Source: Pectobacterium actinidiae (GTDB lineage Bacteria > Pseudomonadota > Gammaproteobacteria > Enterobacterales > Enterobacteriaceae). Taken from it: a DNA stretch of 64,000 nt. Position 1 is the first letter of the stretch; each line of letters opens with the position of its first letter. Below the pieces are notes generated by a model that was not told the DNA's origin, searched no databases, and saw only the letters and a program-made list of their open reading frames with translations. Location of the stretch: positions 434,001 to 498,000 of the forward strand of contig NZ_JRMH01000001.1 in assembly GCF_000803315.1 (NCBI RefSeq), written 5' to 3'. Both the position numbers and the translations under genes were made by a program. Shown here in pieces: positions 20,301 to 29,409 of the stretch.

Positions 20301-21416
20301 TACATCCTGGTATCTCAAGGTTTCTTCACACTCGGCGCGCGCGCCCTCGATCAGGGAGGCGACACTGGCATTAGGATCGATATCAAAACGCAATGGCAGG
20401 GTATTCATGAATAGCCCCATCATGTTTTGCGTGGCAGGTAAATTGCGATTGGCAAACGGTGCGCCGATGATGATTTCCTGCTGCCCGCTGTATTTGTGCA
20501 GCAGGAGTTGGTATGCCGTGAGGATAACGTGGAATTGTGTTGCCTGATGCTGTGTTGCACAGGTTTGCAAGCGCTGGCAGAAAGACGCATCAAAGAACTG
20601 GCTGACGATTCCCCCGGTGGTGCTCATTTTGGCTGGGCGAGGGTAGTCCGTTGCCAGATCTAACTGCCCTGTGATGCCATCCAGCTTTTTTGCCCAATAG
20701 GCCAACCCGGTCTGGTATTCGCCCTCGGTATACCATCGATCTTCCGCCAGCGCGTAGTCGGCGAACTGGAGCGTTTTTTCGATGGGTAATGTCCCACCCT
20801 GTAGCAGACGAAAGTAGTTTTCCATCAGCATTTTGAAGAACACATTGACCGTCCACCCGTCGGAAATAATGTGATGAAAGGTCAGGAACAGGACATAGTC
20901 GTGCTGATGGGTTTTGACCATATGGAGATAAACCAGCGGGCCATTCTCCAAATCAAAAACGGTATTTCCTTTCGCCTTGGCCGTCTCCGAGACATATTTT
21001 TCAATGTCTTCTTCGCTGAATGCGGAGATATCTTCAAAGCTGAACGAGAAAGACATATCGTCAGCAATGCACTGGTGTACATCGTTATCGACTAGCCGGA
21101 ATGTTGTACGCAGAATGTCATGCTGTTGCATCAGATAGTTGAGTACCTGCTGTACTCGTTGCGGCTCCATATCGTGCTCGATCCTGCAGGCAAGCACATA
21201 CGGATTGTTATAGACCTGGCTATCATCAAGATATTGGGAGAGCATCCAGATGCGCTTCTGCGCGCTGGTCATGGGGAAATGTACTCTGCCGGGTGTCGCG
21301 TGCGGAGCAATGGTTTTACCTGATGGTGTCTTGCTCGTTCTCTTCTTTTCTCTCGCCAGCTTTTTGAGTTCATCCAGACTAAGCGAGGTCAGTTTTGCGG
21401 TGGGAAGCTGCGTCAT
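17343..21416 (-). CDS. Terminal NRPS module C-A(Asp)-PCP-TE
   Basis: A 1357-residue non-ribosomal peptide synthetase with a short helical docking-like N-terminus (1-40). The condensation domain (about 45-480) has intact HHIISDG at 181-187. The adenylation domain (about 510-990) has YTSGSTGKPKG and GRLDRQVKVRG; its pocket residues D695, L696, T699, K738, V763, G765, H789, V797, G798, K987 read DLTKVGHVGK, the classical L-Asp code. The carrier site is LGGNSL with Ser1041. The type I thioesterase (about 1095-1355) has GGWSLG (Ser1172), Asp1198 and His1336. It should add Asp last and release the product by hydrolysis or cyclisation. It lies 77 bases downstream of the PKS gene. Confidence 0.93.
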   Translation of the reverse strand: MTQLPTAKLTSLSLDELKKLAREKKRTSKTPSGKTIAPHATPGRVHFPMTSAQKRIWMLSQYLDDSQVYNNPYVLACRIEHDMEPQRVQQVLNYLMQQHDILRTTFRLVDNDVHQCIADDMSFSFSFEDISAFSEEDIEKYVSETAKAKGNTVFDLENGPLVYLHMVKTHQHDYVLFLTFHHIISDGWTVNVFFKMLMENYFRLLQGGTLPIEKTLQFADYALAEDRWYTEGEYQTGLAYWAKKLDGITGQLDLATDYPRPAKMSTTGGIVSQFFDASFCQRLQTCATQHQATQFHVILTAYQLLLHKYSGQQEIIIGAPFANRNLPATQNMMGLFMNTLPLRFDIDPNASVASLIEGARAECEETLRYQDVPFNYILDEITYVRNPQINPIFQAILTYQVFPHFHSSHGGFKYKPLKVDYGTAKLDLNLWVEEDKDSDGLLFTMNYSSALFSSSTIQRMLNDLRTLLETLITQPQLTVRDISLLSGEERSATIAQCHPTATAFPPAVHMQFEQQARQNPDAIAVRCEGRAFSYAQLNERANQLAHQLQKDGIAQGECVALFMPKSEYYVVAILAVLKAGGCYVPVDMDLPAQQVEFILKNSAARCVIIDKQSPGDTLPCLYVRQNRSRMPVSNPSQPQVTDGPAYIIYTSGSTGKPKGVRVKHSQLSHYCQAIRSVLNLPPDARYGMFSSFTTDLAHTVLFPALIHQGQLEVISTELLRSPQELFAYLAHYPVDCIKITPSHLATLLTSPQANALLPRQLLVIGGERVPLSLIKRVREFQTSCRILNHYGPTECTVGVTTYPVPDDLCRLSGDYLPIGKPLSDSHVLLLDAYHQLVPTGLPGEIYLGGSHVAEGYIGLPDQNNARFIPHPYLEGERLYRSGDKGRLLPDGNLEFMGRLDRQVKVRGYRVELTEIEQALQQVANATHVAIKQNTLHHGETVLTAYLCGIDEPSQTTVKTALQKKLPDYMHPERWVWLEAMPLTASGKINYAALPLPSAEKRVALHAPENQREHDLHEIYRDILQSETIDTQENFFTLGGNSLSALKLILSVNQHFGTSLSLGQLFENSSIAQLARVIEEKGSQTQTARVTINRGQPEDKPTLLLIHPAGGNVLCYSALARELGERYPIYGIQVPDFSVNQPYNADIKTLAAFYLSEAGDIVHHSRLVLGGWSLGATIAFEMAQQLTRKGITPTVLVLDQPAPEINIDDSAGMNEAERLAYFAHKVALFTGASFDLSEQSLADMSNAQRTSRFLAEFKRVGLVPESIGPGAFQDFINILQTHIYATDAYRGECYSGDVLVVEAEDILPGRIRLPETGLGWRRLTSGCLTVLPTSGDHISMMNAPHISRIAEQLKKVWQ

Positions 21417-21455
21417 TATCGAGTCTCATTTTGTGGCATTCGGTTTTACATTTGT

Positions 21456-21487
21456 GGCCGCCTTCGATAGGCCTACTGAAGGCGGCC
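21456..21487. repeat. Intercistronic inverted repeat, PKS/NRPS
   Basis: Perfect 10-bp arms GGCCGCCTTC / GAAGGCGGCC with a 12-base loop that is itself nearly palindromic. No T-run follows on the minus strand, so it is more likely an mRNA-stability or processing hairpin than a terminator. Confidence 0.6.
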
Positions 21488-21493
21488 GTTCCC

Positions 21494-24400
21494 TTATTCC
21501 TGTAATAAGGCTTCCAGCTCGGTAAGGATCAGCGTTGCTAACCCTTTCACGGTCTGGTTCTGGTAAAACAGATCAACGCGAATATCGATTTCAAATATGC
21601 CGGAAACGGTAGACACGACCTGTACTGCCAGCAGCGAGTTACCGCCCAGTTCAGTAAAGCTATCGTTAACGCCGATCCCCGAGATCCCCAGAATGGACTG
21701 CCAGACTTTGACGATCTCCTTCTCAATGTCATTTTCTGGCGCGACGTAATCCACAGAGAGGACTGGTCGGGCATACCCTTCCGTTGCTTCGCTATCCTGC
21801 AAGATGAATTCAGGCGTTTCCTGTTCAGGAATCGACTCATAAATGAGCTGGTTCAGATCGCTGGTAACAACCACCAACTGTGCAAATTCCAGATGCGCGA
21901 GCTGGCGTTTGATTGCGTCCAGCCCTTCTGGCAACAGAATGTCTTTATCTGCCAGATTTACTTTTACTGCTGCTGTGGTTGAGGCGCTTTCTGACGTAGC
22001 GAGCTGATTGCCCATCGTCATCTTCATCAGCGTGTAGTTTTCCAGGACCAGCAGCGGAACGCCCTCTGATGACAGGAACGTGATATCCATGACGATGGCG
22101 CTATCCTGCGGCTGATAGGCCTGCTTGAGCCTGGCGTGGACGTAGCACTCTTTCCCCAGTGGCGATAAGAAGGTCATCTTGCCATAGCTGATAGGCAGGA
22201 AATTTTCCTGTGTAATCAATGACAGGCAGGAGATGGCCGTGGCATCAATCACTGCGGGATGGTACGGGTAGCGGGTAAGATCGTGCGTATAGTCGCTCCC
22301 CAATACTTTGTGTATCAGCCATTCGTTATTACCCTGAACGATCTCGCGGTGGTTGTTCCAGCGCTGGCTGAACGACAGGAAATTTTCGCCCGTGTTGGCA
22401 TTTCCCAGCTCGGTGATAAACGGCGCATAGGGAACCTGCGTGGTGCAGCGCTGTTTGATGGTGTCAATCGATTGTGGCGTGAGGTCAGCCGTTGCAGTGC
22501 TGTGGCCTATGCCTCCGAACGCGTGTTCCTGCCATGCCAGTTCAAGTACGCCCTGAGTTTTGAGGCTGAATTTATAGCCTTTCCCCTCTGGCGTGATGAA
22601 TAGCCTCATCTGACGCGGCCAGGCGTCGGTATAGATCACCGGCTTGGTCAGCATCAGGTTTTTGACCTGAAGACTTTCCTGAGGCTTAAAGCACGTCATG
22701 AACTCATGCAGCAGCGATAAGATTGTCGCGCCCACCAGTGAGGGCTGCTTCGCGAGGCGGTGCTCATCGATGACCCAGTCTTGCACGGTGAGATTAACCT
22801 GATAGCTTTCCTGCATACCTTCGCGCTCAAGGTACGTAAGCAGGTCGCCTTTGGTTTCCTCAACCGCCGCCAGCTTGCTGTTTTTCTTCTCCTGCAACTG
22901 CTTGCCCCAACGGACAGCCATTCCTACATCGCCCCATTTTCCCCAGTTCAGCGAGACGGTGCGTCCGCGGCGGTGCTGGTTGCGGTAATGTGCAAAGGCA
23001 TCCATAAAGGCGTTACCCGCGCAGTAATCGATGCGGGCTTCGTCACCGACGATGGAGGTTATGGAAGAGAATAAAATAAAGAAGTCAGGCTGTTTGTCCT
23101 GTAGCAATTCATCCAGAATGAGCGATCCTGCGACTTTGGGATCGAGCACGTTGGCGCAATCGGCGTCATTCTTCAGAGGAATGATGCCGCCACCAGCCAC
23201 GCCTGCCGTATGGAACACCCCGTCAATCTGCGGAAACGCGGACAACATCTCGCGCATACCGTGGTAATCATTCACGTCAACCTGTGCCAGATGGATCGTG
23301 TTGCCACGGGCTTCCAGACGTAAAACGCTCGCCAGTTTCTCACTGATAGGATCGTCAACCGGATGCTGTTGGATCCAGGCTTGCCACTCTTCACGCGGTG
23401 GTAACGCGGCGCGGTAAGTCAGGATGATCGCTGCATTGCTTTTTTCAGACAGGTGGTTGGCGAGCAGGATCCCCAATCCGCCGAGGCCACCAGTGATGAG
23501 GTAAACGCCGTCATCTTTCAATTCGGCAGGTAAACCGAGAGTGTCCTGCTTCAGATGTACGGCCTGATAACTTTCTTCCCAGCGTTGGTTTCCACGGTAA
23601 GCCACCAGATTGCCGTGTGTGGCGATATGGCTTTCTGCAATCAGATTGTGGGCAACTTCATCAAGCTGTTCGGCATTCTGTTTGAGATCGATATCCACCA
23701 GGTGACATTGCACTTCAGGATACTCGTGGTAGAACACGCGCGAAGGCCCGACCAGTAACGCATTCTCTGGTGAGCTAATGCGCTCACCCATCACGCTGAA
23801 CGTGTTGCTGGTAGCGAAGGTCACATGCAGGTCGTCCAGCACATTCTCGTTCACCAGCGCTTGCTGGAGATAGAGGGCAGGGTAGAACGTGTTCAGCGGT
23901 GAGGAGAGATAGGTGTGATCAAGCGGCTGGACCTGTTCCTCGGCCGTCAGGTTCCATAAATACAGGATACGTGATGGACGTAATCCTTGTTCTGTCAGGC
24001 TTTTCAGCAGCCGGACATAGTCGGCGCGCGAGGATACGTTGAGGGTGTATCGGCCTTCGGAAAGCGTTTCCTGATACTGCGTTCCCGGGCTGACAAAAAA
24101 GACCTTATGCCCGTCTTTTTCCAGTAGCGGTTTCGCACGTTCGGCGATACCCAGCGTATCGGCCAAAAGCAGCCAGCAGGTGTTCTCCGCTTCAACGCGT
24201 TTGCCCGCCATGTATTTCGCTGGAATCGTTTTCTTCCAGGTCGGCATATAGAACCAATCGCCGATATCGGCCTGTTTGCGCTTTTTAGCCTTAACGGATT
24301 GCTCACTCTGCATGTCATGACTGGCTGACGACAGGGCTGGCAGGGCGAAGCGTTTTCGCTCGAAAGGGTAGCCCGGCAGCGGGATGCGGCGACGGCGCTG

Positions 24401-26989
24401 TTCTGAATGATGCTGATGCCAGGGAACGTTTACGCCGCTTGCCCAAAGTGCGCCGAGCGTCGAGAGGAGGTACTCGCCGGATAAGGCAACGTCTTTCGCC
24501 GTTGGCAGGGAGGCATAAATCAATGCACCATCTTCTGCGCTGAAATGCTGCTTGGCGGACGATTCCAGCGAGCGTCCCGGTCCGACTTCAAGGAATACGA
24601 AATCGTGATACTCGTCAGCCATCAGCGTTTTAAAAGCATGAGAGAACATGACTGTGTTGCGAACATGTCCAACCCAATAATCGCTGCTTTTAGCGACATC
24701 TTCACTCATCCATTCCCCGTTGACGGTCGAAACAATAGGGATTTTCGGTGCATGTAACTCGATGCTGTCAATGACCTTTTTGAAGGCGGGCAGCATAGGT
24801 TCCATCATGTGTGAGTGGAATGCGTGTGAGGTGTCCAGATGTTTACAGAAGATATTACTGTCTTCCAACTGCTGTTGGAAACGTGCGACATCGTTTGAAG
24901 CACCAGCGATGACGCATAATCCGGGGTAGTTAACCGCCGCAATTTCCAGCTTGCTGCCGTGAAGTTTGGCCTTCAGACTTTCTTCATCAAGCAGAACGGC
25001 AAGCATATCTCCCGCGGGTAAAGCCTGTACCATTTTGCCCCGCATCGCGACGGCTTTCAGCGCATCTTCCAGTGAGAATACGCCGGACAGGCAGGCTGCC
25101 ACGTATTCCCCCACGCTGTGGCCGATCATGACATCCGGCTGAATGCCCCACGACATCCACAGTTTTGCCAGACTGTACTCCACCACGAACAGTGACGGCT
25201 GGGTAAACTGGGTTTCATTGATGCGGGACTCGGCGATATCGTCGCTGTCCTGAAAGATAATCGACGTCAGGTTGACGTCCAGAATGGGTTCCAGATAGTC
25301 ACAGCATTGATCCATGCTCGCGCGGAAAACATCGTAGGTGTCGTACAGTTCACGCGCCATATTGACGTACTGGTTGCCCTGTCCTGGGAACATAAACACG
25401 ACGGATTTTTGGTTTTTTCCCTGCTGCGTCACTACCAGCGACGGCTGATCCAGCTTGGTCAGCAGTGAATCGCGATCCTTCCCGATAATGGCGGTGCTGT
25501 GCGAGAACTTTTGTCTCCCAACCTGTAGGGTGTAGGCGATATCTGCCAGATTGGCGTCGTCATGCGCACTGAGATAATCGCGCAGGCGGCGTTTCATGTC
25601 TTCCAGCGCTGTGCGGCTTTTGGCAGAGAAAGGCAAAACCAGCAGACTGTCGTCATGGGTATCGCCCGCGTTGAGCGGGGGAGCGGCTTCCAGAATGACG
25701 CAGGCATTGGTGCCGCCGACGCCGAAAGAGTTCACCAGCGCGCGGTGCGGTGTCTCCGACGGTTCGAGCTCGCTGAGTTCGGTGTTCATGATGAACGGGC
25801 TGGTTTCAAACTCAATGTTGGGATTTGGCGATTCGAAATGGAGCGAGGCTGGCAGCTTGCCGGTTTCCAGCGCCAGCGAGGCTTTGATGAGGCTGGCCAT
25901 GCCTGATGCCGCGTCAGTATGGCCGATATTGGTTTTCACCGACCCCAGACGGCAATACTGGGTTTTATCTGTATATTCCTGAAACGTTTGTGTAAGCGAC
26001 GTGAATTCGATGGGGTCGCCCAGCGCCGTCGCGGTGCCGTGGGCTTCAACAAAATTGATCGTGGCGGGATCAAGCTGCGCATTGGCGATTGCCTGTTTGG
26101 CAACGGCGATCTGCCCGTCGATGCTCGGTGCGGTAAAGCCGGCTTTCAGGTTACCGTCGTTATTCACTGCGCCGCCTTTCAATACGGCGTAAATATGATC
26201 GCCGTCGCGTACGGCGTCATTCAGGCGTTTCAGTAATACGACGCCAGCACCGCGGCTGAACACCGTGCCGTTGGCTCGGGAGTCAAAGGCATAGCAGCGG
26301 CCATCTGCGGATTCCATGCCGCCTTGCATATAAGGATAGCCCCGGCGTTCTGGCGTATCCACGGAAACACCGCCCGCAACGATCAGGTCACTTTCCCCGT
26401 TCAACAGGCTATTCATGCCCATCACGACGGCGACCATCGCAGTTGAACAGGCTGTTTGTACGTTAACGCTCGGCCCTTTGAGGTTGAGCTTGTAAGACAC
26501 GCGGGTCGTTACGTAATCTTTATCATTGTTGGTGACGACCGACGCGCCGCTGGCGTATTTCTGCACTTCAGGATGGGCGTTAACTTTACTCAAATGCCAG
26601 GCGGTTCCCGTTCCACCGAATATGCCAACCTTGCCGGGGTAGGTGGCTGGGACATAGCCTGCATCTTCAAACGCGTGCCAGCAGCATTCCAAAAAGACGC
26701 GATGCTGGGGATCCATAATTTCGGCATCGCGGGGGGTGATATCAAAGAAATTAGCGTCAAAGTGCTGTGCGTTGCCCAAAATTCCCCGACGGCGAATATA
26801 GTTGGGTGAGGCGATCATCTCTTCTTCAATGCCCGACTCCCTCAGTTCTTCTTCACTGAATGTGCTGATCGTCTCCACGCCGTCCAACAGGTTTTGCCAA
26901 AATATCGCGGTATCTTCCGCACCGGGAAAGCGGGCCGACATTCCTACAATAGCAATATCCTTATCGCGGAACTGTTCTTGCTGTTTCAT
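21494..26989 (-). CDS. Type I polyketide synthase KS-AT-KR-DH-ACP
   Basis: A single extension module of 1831 residues. The KS (about 9-435) has Cys181 in TACSTA, His317 in EAHGTA and His357 in NIGH. The AT (about 530-815) has GHSVGEY (Ser625) and HAFH, the malonyl-CoA signature. The KR (about 935-1360) has GGLGGLG and the Ser1309/Tyr1322/Asn1326 set. A DH-like double hot-dog follows at about 1400-1660: His1410 in DEHRL and Asp1582 in HPAVIDA are kept, but the rest of HxxxGxxxxP is not. The ACP has LGGNSL (Ser1785). Placing DH after KR is unusual. The KS probably takes an aminoacyl or peptidyl unit from the upstream carrier and the ACP passes it to the C domain of the next gene. Confidence 0.93.
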   Translation of the reverse strand: MKQQEQFRDKDIAIVGMSARFPGAEDTAIFWQNLLDGVETISTFSEEELRESGIEEEMIASPNYIRRRGILGNAQHFDANFFDITPRDAEIMDPQHRVFLECCWHAFEDAGYVPATYPGKVGIFGGTGTAWHLSKVNAHPEVQKYASGASVVTNNDKDYVTTRVSYKLNLKGPSVNVQTACSTAMVAVVMGMNSLLNGESDLIVAGGVSVDTPERRGYPYMQGGMESADGRCYAFDSRANGTVFSRGAGVVLLKRLNDAVRDGDHIYAVLKGGAVNNDGNLKAGFTAPSIDGQIAVAKQAIANAQLDPATINFVEAHGTATALGDPIEFTSLTQTFQEYTDKTQYCRLGSVKTNIGHTDAASGMASLIKASLALETGKLPASLHFESPNPNIEFETSPFIMNTELSELEPSETPHRALVNSFGVGGTNACVILEAAPPLNAGDTHDDSLLVLPFSAKSRTALEDMKRRLRDYLSAHDDANLADIAYTLQVGRQKFSHSTAIIGKDRDSLLTKLDQPSLVVTQQGKNQKSVVFMFPGQGNQYVNMARELYDTYDVFRASMDQCCDYLEPILDVNLTSIIFQDSDDIAESRINETQFTQPSLFVVEYSLAKLWMSWGIQPDVMIGHSVGEYVAACLSGVFSLEDALKAVAMRGKMVQALPAGDMLAVLLDEESLKAKLHGSKLEIAAVNYPGLCVIAGASNDVARFQQQLEDSNIFCKHLDTSHAFHSHMMEPMLPAFKKVIDSIELHAPKIPIVSTVNGEWMSEDVAKSSDYWVGHVRNTVMFSHAFKTLMADEYHDFVFLEVGPGRSLESSAKQHFSAEDGALIYASLPTAKDVALSGEYLLSTLGALWASGVNVPWHQHHSEQRRRRIPLPGYPFERKRFALPALSSASHDMQSEQSVKAKKRKQADIGDWFYMPTWKKTIPAKYMAGKRVEAENTCWLLLADTLGIAERAKPLLEKDGHKVFFVSPGTQYQETLSEGRYTLNVSSRADYVRLLKSLTEQGLRPSRILYLWNLTAEEQVQPLDHTYLSSPLNTFYPALYLQQALVNENVLDDLHVTFATSNTFSVMGERISSPENALLVGPSRVFYHEYPEVQCHLVDIDLKQNAEQLDEVAHNLIAESHIATHGNLVAYRGNQRWEESYQAVHLKQDTLGLPAELKDDGVYLITGGLGGLGILLANHLSEKSNAAIILTYRAALPPREEWQAWIQQHPVDDPISEKLASVLRLEARGNTIHLAQVDVNDYHGMREMLSAFPQIDGVFHTAGVAGGGIIPLKNDADCANVLDPKVAGSLILDELLQDKQPDFFILFSSITSIVGDEARIDYCAGNAFMDAFAHYRNQHRRGRTVSLNWGKWGDVGMAVRWGKQLQEKKNSKLAAVEETKGDLLTYLEREGMQESYQVNLTVQDWVIDEHRLAKQPSLVGATILSLLHEFMTCFKPQESLQVKNLMLTKPVIYTDAWPRQMRLFITPEGKGYKFSLKTQGVLELAWQEHAFGGIGHSTATADLTPQSIDTIKQRCTTQVPYAPFITELGNANTGENFLSFSQRWNNHREIVQGNNEWLIHKVLGSDYTHDLTRYPYHPAVIDATAISCLSLITQENFLPISYGKMTFLSPLGKECYVHARLKQAYQPQDSAIVMDITFLSSEGVPLLVLENYTLMKMTMGNQLATSESASTTAAVKVNLADKDILLPEGLDAIKRQLAHLEFAQLVVVTSDLNQLIYESIPEQETPEFILQDSEATEGYARPVLSVDYVAPENDIEKEIVKVWQSILGISGIGVNDSFTELGGNSLLAVQVVSTVSGIFEIDIRVDLFYQNQTVKGLATLILTELEALLQE

Positions 26990-27128
26990 TTCATTACCTC
27001 ACCGTGAATATATTCGCCTCCTTTCACGGCGCAGGTCGCTAACCTTCTTTCTCCGAATACTATCCAAAAGAAAGAAAAGTCGACGTCCTACGCCGTGAAT
27101 ATAGAAGGACAGCTAAATTAAACGTGAA

Positions 27129-27398
27129 TTACTTTTTGCTACCCGCGATTTCGGCAGTAATCCGGCTGATGATACTTTGCAGACTGGATGCCGACGGATG
27201 TTGCAATGATGCTTTGATGGAAACAGGAATAGCAGGAATAGATTTTTTCCCCCAATATTTTCTGACATAAGGGAGGACTTTCTGACCAATCGCATAATAG
27301 TTAGCGGGCTTGGATGAATTTTGGTGACTCAGGACAAATTTAATTGTTGAAGCCACCTTCGCTTTTACTGCTGCGGAATTCAATTGATTTGCAGACAT
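27129..27398 (-). CDS. Carrier-protein-like protein lacking the phosphopantetheine serine
   Basis: An 89-residue basic protein. It aligns without gaps over nearly its full length with the neighbouring 90-residue carrier protein (27498-27770). Shared features are VL at helix 1, N-YY against N-FF before the loop, a common G, then L, Y, P-x-SI, Q-x-P, L, I-S-x-I and an identical GSKK end. Where the carrier has GGNSL, this protein has GQKVL, so the modifiable Ser aligns with Val41. I infer a duplicated carrier that can no longer be phosphopantetheinylated and may act as a scaffold or decoy. AGGTGG lies 7 bases upstream of the ATG. It sits between the true carrier and the PKS in the same run. Confidence 0.6.
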   Translation of the reverse strand: MSANQLNSAAVKAKVASTIKFVLSHQNSSKPANYYAIGQKVLPYVRKYWGKKSIPAIPVSIKASLQHPSASSLQSIISRITAEIAGSKK

Positions 27399-27497
27399 GG
27401 TATTACCACCTATTATCAGTTAAATAAGGATGATGAAACACATTTCCCATTACAGGGCGGTTATTCCCCTGGAGTATAAATACGCTTTTTGGCGTAA

Positions 27498-27770
27498 TTA
27501 CTTCTTGCTGCCTGATTTCCCAGCGTGTATTTCGCTAATGCGTTTACTTAGCATCTGTACCGTTGGGTATTGGAATAAATCAACAATAGAGATAGGAGAC
27601 TCTATTTTGTTTTTTATTTCGCGATAAACCTTGGACATCAGCAGGGAGTTCCCTCCTGCATCGAAAAAATTCTCTTGAATAGAGACCTTTGGGTTATTAA
27701 GAACGTTCCGCCAGATAGAGATAATGTTTTTTTCTATCTCGGAAGGTAATATTGCTTTGTCATTTGACAT
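27498..27770 (-). CDS. Free-standing peptidyl/acyl carrier protein
   Basis: A 90-residue carrier protein with the phosphopantetheine site AGGNSL (Ser42) preceded by ENFFD and followed by the helix 2/3 pattern SIVDLFQYPTVQML. The ENFFDAGGNSLL form is typical of PCPs in NRPS systems. It starts 10 bases after the stop of the adenylation gene and is probably translated with it. It is the likely acceptor of the amino acid activated by that enzyme. The C-terminus ends GSKK, as does the neighbouring pseudo-carrier. No phosphopantetheinyl transferase gene is in the window. Confidence 0.88.
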   Translation of the reverse strand: MSNDKAILPSEIEKNIISIWRNVLNNPKVSIQENFFDAGGNSLLMSKVYREIKNKIESPISIVDLFQYPTVQMLSKRISEIHAGKSGSKK

Positions 27771-27780
27771 TTTTTCACCA

Positions 27781-29292
27781 TTAGTTATTTACGCAGGAAC
27801 ACAACTTAGATTTATCAATTTTTCCATTGGGATGCGTTGGCATTTTTTCCAACGCAACGAAATGAGAGGGCACCATGAAGAAAGGTAGCGTCTTGGCAAG
27901 GTGCGCTTTTATTTCCTGAATATCGATGTGCTTTTGATGTCGTAACACATAAAAGGCTGAGAGCGATGGCGCCGCGTTTTCCGAGCGTTTTTCGAGAATA
28001 ACGGCGGCATGGTTAATTTGCGGGATTGCCTGTAAGTGCGTTTCTATTTCCGCCAGTTCAATACGGTGCCCGCGCAATTTAACCTGACTGTCTATTCGGC
28101 CAATGAACTCCAGAACACCGTCGACGCGCTGCTTAACCCAGTCACCGGTTTTATACATCTTTTGCTCAGATTGATGACTAAACGGGTCATTAACAAATCG
28201 CTCCTGCGTCAGCTTTTCCGCATTCAGGTAGCCTTTTGCCAGAATATCCCCTGCCAGATAAAGCTCGCCGCTTTCCCCCACGTCAACAGGCTGCTGCGCG
28301 TCGTCCAGTACATAAGCGATGGCGTGAGGGATGGGTTTGCCAATCGGGGCGATTTTTTCTTCTGCTCCGGGCTGGCAGTGCCAATGACAGGCAAATATTG
28401 TCGCCTCGGTTGGGCCGTAGAGGTTGTGGATATTTCCTGGATATTGCAGGGAAAGATCGTTGACCAGCGTTTGATCGAGCGCCTCGCCGCCAGAAAAGAT
28501 ATGGCATAGCGAAGTGCAGCGGGATAGCACTTCCGCATCAACAATGACGCGCAGTGCTGTCGGTACGAACTGCGCAACGGTGACCTGATGATGACGCATA
28601 AATTCAGCCAGCAGTTGCGGATCGTACTTGGCATCCTCAGTAATGACCGCACAGCTTGCGCCAGCGATCAGCGGCCAGAAAATTTCCCACACCGAGACGT
28701 CAAAGCTGAACGTGGACTGGTTAAGGACAACATCGTCGTGCTGTAGAACGAAGGCGTTTTGCATCCACGCCAGATAATTGACGACCGTTCTGTGGCTGAC
28801 CATGACGCCCTTCGGCGTTCCGGTGGAGCCGGAGGTGTACATTACATAACAAAGCTGTTCTTCACTGACTGAGGGAAGTATGGGAGCAGTCTGAACGCTC
28901 AGATCGATCTGATTGATGTCAACGATCTCACGATGGCTCGGTGCCAGCGTAAGCGCGTGTGCACTGTCGGTGATGACCAGACGCGCATCGGCATGATTGA
29001 CCATATAATCCAAACGCTCGTGTGGATAGTAAGGATCAAGGGGTAAATAGCACGCACCGGTTTTCAATACGCCGAGCAGGCTGACGATCAAATTCGGGCT
29101 TTTATTCAAATAAATGCCGACAACATCCTTCGGCTTTACGCCCCGCTGCAATAGATCGTTCGCCATGGCGTTTGCTCGCTGATCCAATTGCTGGTAGGTC
29201 AACGTTTCTGTATCGCTTCTCAGAGCGATGGCGTCTGGCGTCTGATGTCGCTGCTGTTCAAATAAGGTATGGAGCACTCTTGCCGATGCCAT
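27781..29292 (-). CDS. Free-standing amino-acid adenylation enzyme
   Basis: A 503-residue adenylation domain from A1 (LTYQQL) to A10 (PNGKIDK), with MYTSGSTGTPKG, YGPTEATIF, YKTGDWV and GRIDSQVKLRG. Pocket residues D198, V199, W202, Q241, F266, G268, L291, I299, F300 plus the A10 Lys read DVWQFGLIFK. The first Asp means an ordinary alpha-amino acid. From memory the closest codes are Gln (DAWQFGLIDK) and then Ser, so the substrate is not settled. It is followed by its own carrier gene, a common arrangement for loading an amino acid in trans. AGAGGAT precedes ATG 29292. Confidence 0.9.
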   Translation of the reverse strand: MASARVLHTLFEQQRHQTPDAIALRSDTETLTYQQLDQRANAMANDLLQRGVKPKDVVGIYLNKSPNLIVSLLGVLKTGACYLPLDPYYPHERLDYMVNHADARLVITDSAHALTLAPSHREIVDINQIDLSVQTAPILPSVSEEQLCYVMYTSGSTGTPKGVMVSHRTVVNYLAWMQNAFVLQHDDVVLNQSTFSFDVSVWEIFWPLIAGASCAVITEDAKYDPQLLAEFMRHHQVTVAQFVPTALRVIVDAEVLSRCTSLCHIFSGGEALDQTLVNDLSLQYPGNIHNLYGPTEATIFACHWHCQPGAEEKIAPIGKPIPHAIAYVLDDAQQPVDVGESGELYLAGDILAKGYLNAEKLTQERFVNDPFSHQSEQKMYKTGDWVKQRVDGVLEFIGRIDSQVKLRGHRIELAEIETHLQAIPQINHAAVILEKRSENAAPSLSAFYVLRHQKHIDIQEIKAHLAKTLPFFMVPSHFVALEKMPTHPNGKIDKSKLCSCVNN

Positions 29293-29409
29293 GATCTGAT
29301 CCTCTGGTGATGCCAGGGGTCACGCCGGGCATCCTTTTACGCGTTATGCAGGTACGGCACACATGCACTATGCCGCTGAGTAATATTGCTGCTGAACAAT
29401 ATGCTTTGA

